In this document: positions 1 through 9,049 of the stretch, piece after piece
How the letters are laid out: every line of letters starts with the position of its first letter
How positions within the stretch are numbered: position 1 is the first letter of the stretch
NCBI GenBank assembly: GCA_963816775.1
Contig: CAWFLX010000062.1
Span: 1 to 64,000 of the forward strand
Reading direction: 5' to 3'
Length of the DNA stretch: 64,000 nucleotides
From: JAFAXD01 sp963816775
GTDB taxonomy: Bacteria; Pseudomonadota; Alphaproteobacteria; Rhizobiales; Xanthobacteraceae
Translations under genes and position numbers: made by a program
Notes under the pieces: model-generated
Databases searched by the model: none
Told to the model about the DNA's origin: nothing
The model's input: only the letters and a program-made list of their open reading frames with translations

Positions 1-997
1 AGGACGAATTCAAGGAAAAGCTCTGGCAGTATCTTAATCGCCGTGCGTCCGACTTGCGGTTCCCACCGGGAGGGAACGCGCCAAGGAGCATACCTCCTGC
101 TATCACGCATCGAGCAGGACTACGGCGTCGACCGCTATATCCTAGTGTCGCTGTGGGGCATCGAGTCGAGCTACGGCGACGTGATCGACAGTCCGAAATA
201 CATGCGGCCGGTAATCCCGGCGCTCGCTGCGTTGGCCTACGGCGAGCCCCGGCGACGCAAATACTGGGAGGCCGAACTTCTGAACGCCCTCGTCATCGTT
301 GAGCGCGGCTGGAGCGATCCGAAACAGATGATCGGCTCATGGGCGGGCGCCATGGGCCACACCCAGTGGATGCCGGAAGTGTGGCTGCACATCGGCGTCG
401 ATTACAACAAGGATGGCCGCGTCGTTCCGTTCGGCCCGCCGGATGATGCGCTCGCCGGCAGTGCGCGCTATCTCACCGAACGCGGGGGATACCGGCGCGG
501 CGAAACCTGGGGCTGCGAAGTCAAACTCCCCGCCGGGCCGTAAGCACAAGGGATCGCATAGCTATGCGCAGTGGCGCGACCGCGGCGTCGTGCGCGCCGA
601 CGGACAGCCTTTCGCGCGCCTGTCGGATAAGGTGCATTTGCGCGTTCCGGTTGAGGGCGGCCCGGCATTCCTGCTCGGGCAAAACTTCAATGCCGTCATG
701 AGTTACAATCCGGCATTCAGCTACGCGCTCGCGGTGACCTACCTGGCCGACCGTATCCGTGGCGCGGGCCCGTTCATCCAGCCATTCCCCGGTTCCGAGC
801 GCGCGCCCACCTTGGCCGAAATCCAGGAAATCCAGCGCCGGCTGACCGCCCTTGGCTACGATACAGGCGGCGCGGATGGCCGCGTGGGGCGCGATACCAT
901 GCGGGCTGCGCAAGCCTTCCAGAATAAGGTCGGTATGACACCGGCGGATGGGTACCCCGGCCTCGCGCTCCTTGCGAGGTTGCGTCAGGGCGTGTGA
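1..997 (+). pseudogene. MltB-type lytic murein transglycosylase, 5' truncated by window edge and frameshifted
   Basis: Periplasmic enzyme family that cleaves peptidoglycan glycan strands, with a C-terminal peptidoglycan-binding domain. Similarity runs through three frames: frame 3 at 3-62 (EFKEKLWQYLNRRASD), frame 2 at about 62-90 (GRERAKEH), frame 1 from about 88 (LLSRIEQDYGVDR, then LWGIESSYGD with the catalytic Glu, then GSWAGAMGHTQWMP), and frame 2 again from 539 (KHKGSHSYAQW) to the TGA at 995-997. The last shift fits one extra base in the GGGCC run at 535-539. The final ~65 residues look like a PG_binding_1 domain (EIQRRLTALGYDTGGADG). The beginning of the gene lies outside the window. 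Three shifts in 540 bp mean either a decayed gene or base-calling errors; the protein sequence between the breaks is well conserved, which favours errors or very recent decay. Confidence 0.8.
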
Positions 998-1045
998 TCG
1001 GCTTGGATCGGCCTCCCTACCAAATCAAAAGCCCAAGGAAACCAA

Positions 1046-2870
1046 ATGACCTCCGCCACGCGCGACGCCGCCGCTCGTACCCAAGTGACCGCCGCCACCG
1101 AATCGCTGGAACGCCCCTCCGCCGTCGGTGCCAACGCGCCCGCGTTCGGCAGCGACGTGGCTGCGGAAGCGCTGCGCGATCTCAACATTCCCTATATCGC
1201 ACTCAATCCCGGCGCGAGCTTTCGCGGGCTGCATGACTCGATTGTGAACTATCTCGGCAACAAGACGCCGCAGATGCTGCTGTGCCTGCACGAGGAAGCC
1301 GCAGTCGCCATCGCACACGGCTACGCGAAAGTCACAGACAAGCCGATGGCCGCCGCCGTCCATTCCAATGTCGGACTGATGCATGCCTCAATGGCGATGT
1401 TCAATGCGTGGTGCGATCGCCTACCCGTCATCGTGCTCGGAGCAACGGGCCCGGTCGACGCAGCCAAGCGCCGGCCATGGATTGACTGGATTCACACGTC
1501 GCGCGACCAGGGCGCACTGGTGCGCAACTACACCAAATGGGACGACCAGCCCGCCTCTCCCGCGGCAGCGCGCGAGGCGATACTGCGCGCCGGCTGGATT
1601 GCCAACAACGTGCCGAAGGGTCCGGTCTATGTGAACCTCGATGCCGATGTGCAGGAGATGAAGCTCGCCGAGCCTCTGCCGCCGCTCGATGCGGCACGGC
1701 TGATGCCACAGGTCTAGACCGGGGCACCACCGGATATCGTGCAGCTCGCCGTAAATCTAGTGACCGCCGCGAAACGTCCGCTTATACTCATCGGTCGCGT
1801 GTCGCGCGCGACACCGCGGCCTGGGAACGGCGCGTTCGCGCTAGCTGATGCCTTTGGCGCGCGCGTTGCGACGAGCCTGCACGTTGGCGCAGCGTTTCCG
1901 TCCGATCATCCATTGCATGTCGGCGCGCCATCCTCGTTCCATAACAACGAGCTTATCCGCAGCCATGCGCGAGGCCGACGTCATTCTGAGCCTCGACTGG
2001 GTCGACCTCGGCGGAACCCTCAAGGCGCTGGGCGGACCGCCGACGGCAACGATCATTCAGGTGTCCATGGACCATCAGGTCCACAACGGGTGGAGCATGG
2101 ACTACATGGCGCTGCCCTACGCCGACCTGCTGATTGCCGCGGACACGGACGTTGTCGTGCAGGCTTTGCTCGCCGCGCTGGGCCCGCGCCGGGCCAAGCC
2201 GGTCCCCGTACGCGAGGCCGCTCCGATGTCGGTTCCCCAGGGACCATTGGCGTTGGCGCATCTCGCGACCGCGCTCAAAGCGGCGGTCGGCGACCGACCG
2301 GTCTCGCTCACTCACTTGCCGATCTCGTGGACTGGGAGTTCGTGGGATTTCCGCCACCCGCTTGACTATCTTGGCTCAGACGACGGCGGCGGCGGACTGG
2401 GTGGCGGGCCTGGCATGTCCGTCGGTGCGGCGCTGGCGCTCAAAGGTAGCGGACGGCTGCCGGTCGCGATCTGCGGCGACGGCGATTACCTGATGGGTGT
2501 GACCGCGGTCTGGACTGCGGTGCACTATCGCATCCCGCTGCTGTTTGTGATCGCCAATAATCGCTCGTTCTATAACGACGAAGTCCACCAGGAACGCGTT
2601 GCCCGTATGCGCAACCGCCCGGTCGAAAACAAATGGATTGGTCAGCGGATCAGCGATCCGGACCCCGATATCGCCGGAATGGCGCGTGCCCAAGGCGCGC
2701 GCGGGTTTGGTCCGGTCAAAGAGATTGCCGACCTGCCTAAGGTCTACGCCGAGGCGATTGCGGCCGTCGACGCTGGCGAAGTCGCGGTGATTGATGTGCA
2801 CATCGAACCCGGTTATTCGCCCGGCGTCGCGGCTGCCATCGCCGCCCAGAAGCCGGACCGCGGCGGGTGA
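1046..2870 (+). pseudogene. Thiamine-diphosphate-dependent enzyme (acetolactate synthase/benzoylformate decarboxylase-like), interrupted
   Basis: Family enzymes decarboxylate or carboligate 2-oxo acids with ThDP. The N-terminal Pyr domain has the activating Glu (LHEEAAVAIAHGYA) and the C-terminal PP domain has the ThDP/Mg motif GDGDYLMG followed about 25 residues later by NN. The frame starting at ATG 1046 is cut by an in-frame TAG at 1715-1717 (after LMPQV), continues in the same frame with TGAPPDIVQLAVNLV, then needs a +1 shift at about 1955-1965 to join AMREADVILSLDWVDLGG and run to TGA 2870. Full length would be about 607 residues, normal for the family. It lies 21 bp upstream of an ABC transporter operon on the same strand, suggesting that the transporter brings in its substrate (inference). 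The exact substrate cannot be read from sequence. Confidence 0.8.
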
Positions 2871-2891
2871 GCTAAGACGATTGGAGACCTG

Positions 2892-3758
2892 ATGGCCGTC
2901 GGTCCAACCCCTACCGCGACCCTCGCGGATGCGGAAGCTGACGACAGCATCCTGGTCGTCGATGACATCGTTAAACGTTTTGAGACACCGGAGGGTCCGC
3001 TCATCGCGGTCGACCACGTCTCGCTCAATGTGAGGCTTGGCGAATTCATGGCGGTGATCGGCCCGTCTGGTTGCGGCAAATCGACTTTATTCAACATCGT
3101 GGGCGGCCTGATCGACAACTATCAGGGAACCGTGTCGGTCGCGGGGGCACGCGTGAGCGGTCCGCATCCCGCGGTTGGGATGGTGTTTCAGGACAAATCG
3201 ACGTTCCCCTGGCGCAGTGTCATCGACAACGTGGCGTTCCCGCTCGAGATTGCCGGAATGCGCAAGCGTGAGCGTTTAGAACGCGCGCGGCACTTCATTT
3301 CACTGGTTGGGCTCGATGGGTTCGAGAACAGCTATCCGGCCGAACTCTCCGGCGGCATGCGCCAACGGGTCGCGATCGCGCGTACGCTGCGCATCCGAGC
3401 CGAAAATTCTGTTGATGGACGAGCCGTTCGCCGCACTCGATGAGCAGACCAGACTGCTTCTGGGCGACAAGGTGCTGCAGATCCAGCAAGAACTGCGGCA
3501 AACCACCTTGATCATCACTCACAACATCACCGAGGCAGTACAGCTCGCGGATCGCGTTCTGGTGATGACCTACCGGCCCGGGCGCGTAAAGCGCATCGTC
3601 GACATCGCCTTGCCGCGGCCGCGCTCCTCCGAGATCGTATCGAGCGATGCGTTCGGCCATTACGTGGCTCGGATCTGGAGCGACCTGCGCGCGAAGAAGC
3701 GAGCCGCGGCATGCGCGATGAGGAAAAGCGACGCAAGGTTGGAGAGCGCGCCCCGTGA
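2892..3758 (+). pseudogene. ABC transporter ATP-binding protein (nitrate/sulfonate/taurine type) with two compensating frameshifts
   Basis: ATPase of an SsuB/TauB-type importer. Walker A is GPSGCGKST, the signature is LSGGMRQR, Walker B is ILLMDEPFAALDE and the switch His is in LIITHNITEA. The frame shifts by +1 at about 3390-3400 (IARTL to ASEPKILLMDEP), then by +2 at about 3688-3693 (SDLR to EEASRGMRDEEKRR), so the reading returns to its original frame and stops at TGA 3756-3758, overlapping the GTG start of the next gene at 3755. The paired +1/+2 pattern with conserved sequence throughout, and an intact stop/start overlap with the permease gene, argue for sequence errors or very recent damage rather than long decay. 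Reconstructed length about 288 residues, as usual for the family. Confidence 0.8.
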
Positions 3759-4543
3759 ATTCAATTGCCGCCGCCGCGATGAAATCGGGTGCGCTGACCC
3801 GCATTGCGCCGGCCGCGCTCGGCGTCGCGACCTTGCTTGTGTTCCTGGCCGCGGTTGAGATCTTGATACGTTTTGGCGTGATCAACAACTATATCGTCCC
3901 GACGCCGATCCAAGTCGCGTTCGCGTTCGAGCGAATTATTCTGGACGAGGACATCGGCGCCCGCTTCCTGCTGACGTTCACCGAGGCTTTCACGGCCGGC
4001 GTCATGATCACGGTGATGGGCGTCCTCGCCGGTGTACTGCTCTATCGGTTCGATCTCCTGCGCCGCGCCACCGAAACCTGGATCGCAGCGCTCGCGTCCG
4101 CGCCGACCGTGCTGATGTACCCGCTGTTTCTTGTCATTTTTGGGCGCAGCGCGTGGACCATCATCATGATGGGCTTTGTAGCCGGCCTGCCGCCGGTCAT
4201 CCTCAAGACGATCGAGGGGCTGGTCACAACGCGGCGGGTGCTCGTGGACGTCGGGCGCAGCTTCAATCTCAGCGGGATGCAGCTGTTCACCAAGATCCTG
4301 CTTCCGGCGGCGTTGCCCACCATCTTCGTGGGGGTGCGGCTCGGGCTTATTTTCACCCTGATCAACGTCGTCGGCGTCGAGTTCCTCATCAATTTCGGAG
4401 GCCTCGGCCAGCTGATCAACGACCTCGCAGAGCGGTACGACCTGCCCGGGACGTACGCGGCGATCTCTTTTGTGATCCTGGTGAGCGTCTGCTTCTTTGT
4501 CACCATCGAGAGGGTCGAGCGATGGCTGAGACCGGTAGCCTGA
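3755..4543 (+). CDS. ABC transporter permease (SsuC/TauC-like), first of two
   Basis: Inner-membrane subunit of the importer, 262 residues with about six hydrophobic segments beginning near residue 18 (ALGVATLLVFLAAVEILI). The coupling-loop region reads VGRSFNLSGMQLFTKILLPA, matching the EAA-loop of binding-protein-dependent permeases. The GTG start at 3755 overlaps the ATPase stop (GTGA), a typical translational coupling. Its end overlaps the next permease start by 22 bp. Having two different permease genes implies a heterodimeric channel. Confidence 0.9.
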   Translation: MNSIAAAAMKSGALTRIAPAALGVATLLVFLAAVEILIRFGVINNYIVPTPIQVAFAFERIILDEDIGARFLLTFTEAFTAGVMITVMGVLAGVLLYRFDLLRRATETWIAALASAPTVLMYPLFLVIFGRSAWTIIMMGFVAGLPPVILKTIEGLVTTRRVLVDVGRSFNLSGMQLFTKILLPAALPTIFVGVRLGLIFTLINVVGVEFLINFGGLGQLINDLAERYDLPGTYAAISFVILVSVCFFVTIERVERWLRPVA

Positions 4544-5316
4544 GCGCCGTGCCGACAATGCGGATCGCGGGCAGCCCGGTGCTATGGCTGCGCGTCCTGA
4601 TCATTGTCGTCGTTTCGGCGATCTGGGAAGCGGTCGCCGCCTCGGGCCTGCTTTATCGCGACGTGGTCCCGTCGCTCGTCGCCATCGCCCGCGCAACCGT
4701 CAATCTGCTGTCCAATCCGGAATACTATTGGAATCTCGGTGTTACCGCGGGCGAGGTTGGTACCAGCTTGATCATCGGCGGGCTATCCGGCCTGGTCGTG
4801 GGACTGGTTCTCGGAGGTAGCCGATTGCTCACCAAGGCCTACGAACCGTACCTTTACTACCTTGGTCCCACGCCCAAGATCATCTTCTTCCCGATCATGA
4901 TCATGTGGTTTGGCGTCGGCACGGGGTCCAAGATTGCAATGGGAGCGATCTCCTGCTTCTTCCCGATCGCGCTCTCGGCAGCGGCCGGGATGCGGCAGAT
5001 CGAGCCAATTCTGATCCGCGTCGGGCGCAGCTTCCGTGCCAATGCGTGGCAAATGGCAACGAAGATTTATTTGCCGGCCATGCGCCATCCGATTATCAAC
5101 GGCGTGCGGCTGGGTCTTGGTGTCGCGATCATCGGGACCTTGTTGGCGGAGACCAAGCTCTCGAATAGCGGTATCGGCTTCCTGATCATTCAGGCCTACA
5201 GCTTGTTCGACATGCCGCGCATGTATGCAATGCTGATTGTCGTATTCGTGCTCGCCATCAGCGCCAATGCGCTCATTGGCTGGATCGGCCGCCTCGATCG
5301 CGTCAAAGCCCGTTGA
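4522..5316 (+). CDS. ABC transporter permease (SsuC/TauC-like), second of two
   Basis: 264-residue inner-membrane permease. The ATG at 4522 lies inside the end of the preceding permease gene; a longer in-frame start further upstream would overlap that gene almost completely and was rejected. About six transmembrane segments are visible (WLRVLIIVVVSAIWEAV, LIIGGLSGLVVGLVLGG, MYAMLIVVFVLAISANALI), and an EAA-like loop VGRSFRANAWQMATKIYLPA precedes the last segments. It is paralogous to its neighbour and probably pairs with it. Confidence 0.9.
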   Translation: MAETGSLSAVPTMRIAGSPVLWLRVLIIVVVSAIWEAVAASGLLYRDVVPSLVAIARATVNLLSNPEYYWNLGVTAGEVGTSLIIGGLSGLVVGLVLGGSRLLTKAYEPYLYYLGPTPKIIFFPIMIMWFGVGTGSKIAMGAISCFFPIALSAAAGMRQIEPILIRVGRSFRANAWQMATKIYLPAMRHPIINGVRLGLGVAIIGTLLAETKLSNSGIGFLIIQAYSLFDMPRMYAMLIVVFVLAISANALIGWIGRLDRVKAR

Positions 5317-5329
5317 CCAGGAGAGCGCC

Positions 5330-6304
5330 GTGACCCGCGACCGGAGCCGCAACGCGCTGATCGCCGCTCTCGCGGTTGCTGCGAGCTTGGCCTCGGCATC
5401 TGCTCTGGCAGACGATCTGCTCAAGCTTACATTGGGCCAGCGCGGCAACTGGGATACGGCGATCACCGAGCTCGGAAGCAAGGCGGGCATCTTCAAGAAA
5501 TATCGCATCGAGCTCGAAATGCGTTACACCTCGGGTACCGACGAGACGCTGGCGCCAGTGATTGCGGGCACAGCTGATGCCGGGCTCGCGGTCGGGACAC
5601 TCGGTGCTATTTCGGCGTTCGCCAAAGGCGACCCAATACGCATTATCGGTGCAGAGGCGACCGGCGCCGCCGACTATTGGTATTCTAAAACGACGTCATC
5701 GATCCGAACGCTCGACGATACCGACGGCAAGACGATCGCGTTTTCCACCAAAGGCTCGTCAACCAACTCGATCGTGCGTGCGTTCATCAAGGAATTCGAC
5801 CTCACCGCGAAGCCGGTTGCGACCGGCAATCCATCGGCGACGCTCGCGGCAGTCATGAGCGACCGCGTTGATGTTGGTTGGGCGTCACCCCCCTTCGGGC
5901 TCAAGGAGATGGAGGACGGCCAGATCCGGCTGGTTGCAAAGGCAACCGACGCAGCAATCGTGCGCGACCAGACCATCCGCGTCATCGTTGCCAACGCGCA
6001 GTCGCTGGCGCAGCGCGGCGACACGTTCCGCCGCTTCATGCAGGCATACCGAGACTCGATCGATTACATGTATAGCGGCAACCCGGCTGTGATCGCCAGC
6101 TATGCGGCCTTTGCCGGTATTCCGGAGTCGATGGCACGGCGCGTGCGCGACGATTTCTTTTCAAGGTCGTTGCTTGACCCCGACAAGATCAAAGGCCTCG
6201 GCACCCTGATGAAAGAAGCGGTCGCCCTCAAGTTTATTTCGGCCCCGCTCAGCGAAGAGCAATTGGCGGTGCTCATCCAGCTGCAGCCGCCGCTGACCCA
6301 TTGA
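5330..6304 (+). CDS. ABC transporter substrate-binding protein (NMT1/SsuA-like)
   Basis: Periplasmic solute-binding protein of 324 residues that would feed the permease pair. GTG 5330 is chosen because AGGAGAG (5319-5325) sits just upstream and it gives a clean Sec signal peptide (NALIAALAVAASLASASALA, then DDLLKL). Upstream in-frame ATGs would lie inside the permease gene. The mature part has the NMT1 pattern: KAGIFKKYRIELEM near the start, GTADAGLAVGTLGAISAFAKG, then a second lobe with DGKTIAFSTKGSSTNSIVRAF. Family members bind sulfonates, nitrate, bicarbonate or aromatic acids; the ligand here is unknown. It ends 7 bp from the convergent gene at 6312. Confidence 0.88.
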   Translation: MTRDRSRNALIAALAVAASLASASALADDLLKLTLGQRGNWDTAITELGSKAGIFKKYRIELEMRYTSGTDETLAPVIAGTADAGLAVGTLGAISAFAKGDPIRIIGAEATGAADYWYSKTTSSIRTLDDTDGKTIAFSTKGSSTNSIVRAFIKEFDLTAKPVATGNPSATLAAVMSDRVDVGWASPPFGLKEMEDGQIRLVAKATDAAIVRDQTIRVIVANAQSLAQRGDTFRRFMQAYRDSIDYMYSGNPAVIASYAAFAGIPESMARRVRDDFFSRSLLDPDKIKGLGTLMKEAVALKFISAPLSEEQLAVLIQLQPPLTH

Positions 6305-6311
6305 CACCCGG

Positions 6312-7298
6312 TTAAATCTTGAAGGTCTCGTAAGTTGAGGGATGAAAGAGTTCCTCAACCTTGACTAATCGTGAGGATAGCCCCTGGCCGTGGTGGTGAC
6401 GCAGGAACGTCTCCAGCGTCTTGCGGTTTGGCGCAACGCCATAAGGCCAGTAATCATCGCCCATGAGCTCGCGGGTCGCCGCAAGCTGCTCTTCGATGAA
6501 TGGCAGCGTCACTTTGGTGGCTGACGTGTCGGCAAGGTGCGCAATCGCTAAAGCCTTGGATTGCTCGAACGCCTTCATCACCGCGACCGGCAACCACGGA
6601 TGCTTGTCGGCTAGTGTGCGCCGCACCCCGACCAGGTGCATGATCGGGAAAATGCCGGTGCGCTTGAAATAGTCCTTGGCGGTGGCAACCGGATCGCGAA
6701 ACAACCAGCCGACATTCGAGTTGTGGCTCGGCAGATGCGGCGGGCGCGGCGCGATGAAGCCGTCGATCTCGCCACGATCGATCAGTTCAGAGATCGTGCG
6801 TCCCTCCGGCGCGTTCTCGAGTTCGACGCCGGGCGGCAACTTGATACTGATCTTTTCGATCCGCCCTGCGTCCTCGATCGCGCCGCGCACCCAGCGAATG
6901 TCGGCTGGCGCGACACCATAGTCGTCCTGCAGAATCGCACGCGCCCAGACGTTGGCCGTGAGCTGATATTCGGGCACGCCGACCTTGCGGCCCTTGAGAT
7001 CCTTGGGCTCTTTGATCCGGTCGGTTCGCACATGGATCGAGGTGTGGCGGAACGCGCGCGACAAAAAGCATGGGACGCCCACGTAGGGACTGTCGCCGGC
7101 CGCGGTCTTGACCGTGAAACTCGAGAGCGAAAGCTCGCAGATGTCAAAGTCGTGCGTGCGCAGTGCACGGAAGAAAATCTCCTCGGGCGGGAGCGTCATG
7201 AACACCGGGTCGACGCCGTCGATCTGAACAGCACCGTTGATCAACGGACGGTTGCGATCGTAGTCGCCGATGGCGACAGAGAGCGAAAGGTTCGACAT
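6312..7298 (-). CDS. 4,5-dihydroxyphthalate decarboxylase-like / periplasmic-binding-fold protein
   Basis: 328-residue protein of the family annotated as 4,5-dihydroxyphthalate decarboxylase, which shares the type II binding-protein fold. Recognisable stretches are NRPLINGAVQIDG, DFDICELSLSSF, LKGRKVGVPEYQ and WPYGVAPNRKTLETF. No signal peptide is seen, so a cytoplasmic protein is likely. ATG 7298 is chosen; extending upstream adds a low-quality stretch overlapping the end of soxB. It starts 59 bp after the soxB stop on the same strand, so it may be cotranscribed with the sox genes. Many family members are of unproven function, so the decarboxylase activity is only a label. Confidence 0.8.
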   Translation of the reverse strand: MSNLSLSVAIGDYDRNRPLINGAVQIDGVDPVFMTLPPEEIFFRALRTHDFDICELSLSSFTVKTAAGDSPYVGVPCFLSRAFRHTSIHVRTDRIKEPKDLKGRKVGVPEYQLTANVWARAILQDDYGVAPADIRWVRGAIEDAGRIEKISIKLPPGVELENAPEGRTISELIDRGEIDGFIAPRPPHLPSHNSNVGWLFRDPVATAKDYFKRTGIFPIMHLVGVRRTLADKHPWLPVAVMKAFEQSKALAIAHLADTSATKVTLPFIEEQLAATRELMGDDYWPYGVAPNRKTLETFLRHHHGQGLSSRLVKVEELFHPSTYETFKI

Positions 7299-7357
7299 GT
7301 CGGGATCTTTTGTAATGGCGTCGGGTGACGCCGCTTGGATGGCTCCGCCGATGGAAT

Positions 7358-9043
7358 TTATATCCCCACGACCTTGACGCTGGTATTGGGCTCGATGCGC
7401 ACATTCTGCACGCGCGTTACGTAGCGCTCGACCAGATCCCAAACCGGCGGACCTTCGACGTTCTCAGTGACACTCGCCCAGCCGGCAACAATGTAGTCCT
7501 TGTTTGGCTCAATCGGTCGGCCTGACGGATATTGGGCCAGGTCCGAGATGCGCTGCCCGATGGATTGCGTGACGTCGATCCGATAAGCAAGCCCGCCGCA
7601 GCGGACCATGTCCCCGCCCTGCTGATAATACGGGTCAGGATTGAACAGATTATCGGCGATGTCCTCGAGTATGGCTTTGAGGCGCTCGCCGGAGATGCTG
7701 GTGCGATAGACTTGCGGATAGGTCATGGCGGTCGCGTTTTGGATGTCTTCGACCGTGATCGGTTTGCCCGGCAGCAGCGTCGTCCCCCATCGAAACCCCG
7801 GCGACAATGCAATCTCGGCGTCACGCTCGGCGAGGATCGCCGCGCAAATGAGATCATCAACCGTGCCGTTGAACGTTCCACGCCGGTAGAGCAGCGATTC
7901 CGAATGCCCGACGACACGGGCGAGCTCAGAGGCGAACGGTGCACGCACCTCCGCGATTTTCAGCGCCATGTCGGGATCAGGCGCAATCGCGTCACTAAAC
8001 AGCGGGATCAGCTTGTAGCGATACCCGACGACGTCCATGCCGCGAACATCGAGGTCCAGACGCGACAGGAACTTGCCGTCGCTGCCGGAGGCGACCAGCA
8101 GCGTCTTGCCGACGGTGGTGACGACCGGCAACGCGTCATGCGTATGGGCGGTCAGGATCACGTCGATGCCCTCGACGCGTGCGGCCATCTTGCGATCGCA
8201 ATCAAAGCCGTTGTGCGAAAGCAGCACGACGAGTTGAGCGCCCTCCTTGCGCGCTTTTGCGACCGTCGTGCGCACGTCGTCCTCGCGAATCCCGAACGTC
8301 CACTTCGGCACCATCCAGCGCGGGTTGGCAACCGGCGTGTAGGCGAACGCCTCGCCCAGTACTGCAACCCGCACGCTGCCCTTGTCGAACAACTTGTAGG
8401 CATCGAACACGGGTTCCTGCCACTCGTTGTCGCGCACATTGAGCGCGAGAAACGGCGCGCCCAGGCGCTCGACCAACTCGCGCAAGCGCGCTTCACCGTA
8501 GGTGAATTCCCAGTGACCGGTCATTGCGTCGGGTTCGAGCAACTTCAGACAATCGACCATGTCCTGGGCTTTCGTGCGGTTCGCGGTGAGCGATCCTTGC
8601 CAGCTGTCGCCACCGTCCAGGAACAGCACGCGATCGCTGCCCCGCTCGGCCCGCACCGCCTTGACGACCGTAGCGATGCGGTCGAGGCCGCCGAGCCGGC
8701 CGTAGTCGTGGGCGAGCGCGATGAAATCGTTCGAACTCAGGGCATAGGCCGCAGCGGTGCGGGGAGAAATCCCGTAGTACTCGAGGAAGGCCTTGCCGGT
8801 GAGATGGGGCGGACGTCCCCTCGCCTCGCCGGCGCCGATGTTGACCGCGGGCTCGCGCAGATAAATTGGCATTAGCTGCGCATGCAGGTCGGCCATATGC
8901 AGCAAAGTGATGTTGCCGTAGTGATCGAACGCCAGCAGCGCATCCTGGGTCATGCGTTGCTGCGCGGCGGCGCGGCCGACCGATCCAAGCCCCAACGCCG
9001 CCGTTGCGGCGCCAATCTGCAGCACGTCCCGACGGGTAATCAT
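7358..9043 (-). CDS. soxB: SoxB, sulfate thiol esterase of thiosulfate oxidation
   Basis: Periplasmic dinuclear manganese hydrolase that releases sulfate from SoxY-bound cysteine S-thiosulfonate. 561 residues, normal for SoxB. The N-terminus has a Tat twin-arginine signal (TRRDVLQIG then a hydrophobic run ending GRAAAQQ), consistent with export of a folded metalloprotein. Metallophosphoesterase ligand motifs occur in order: ADLHAQ (Asp52, His54), DGGDSWQGS, GHWEFTYG, LSHNGFDCD and AHTHDALP; the GHWEFTYG and AHTHDA forms are SoxB-specific variants of the 5'-nucleotidase motifs. The start is 6 bp after the soxXA stop, so it is clearly in the same operon. Confidence 0.95.
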   Translation of the reverse strand: MITRRDVLQIGAATAALGLGSVGRAAAQQRMTQDALLAFDHYGNITLLHMADLHAQLMPIYLREPAVNIGAGEARGRPPHLTGKAFLEYYGISPRTAAAYALSSNDFIALAHDYGRLGGLDRIATVVKAVRAERGSDRVLFLDGGDSWQGSLTANRTKAQDMVDCLKLLEPDAMTGHWEFTYGEARLRELVERLGAPFLALNVRDNEWQEPVFDAYKLFDKGSVRVAVLGEAFAYTPVANPRWMVPKWTFGIREDDVRTTVAKARKEGAQLVVLLSHNGFDCDRKMAARVEGIDVILTAHTHDALPVVTTVGKTLLVASGSDGKFLSRLDLDVRGMDVVGYRYKLIPLFSDAIAPDPDMALKIAEVRAPFASELARVVGHSESLLYRRGTFNGTVDDLICAAILAERDAEIALSPGFRWGTTLLPGKPITVEDIQNATAMTYPQVYRTSISGERLKAILEDIADNLFNPDPYYQQGGDMVRCGGLAYRIDVTQSIGQRISDLAQYPSGRPIEPNKDYIVAGWASVTENVEGPPVWDLVERYVTRVQNVRIEPNTSVKVVGI

Positions 9044-9049
9044 ACGCTG

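Noticed and set aside
413..541. Possible programmed frameshift in the transglycosylase
   Set aside because: No slippery heptamer or stimulatory structure is evident, and two further shifts earlier in the same gene point to error or decay instead.
7532..8875. 447-residue open frame on the plus strand opposite soxB
   Set aside because: Antisense shadow of soxB; no recognisable family, and soxB motifs are intact.
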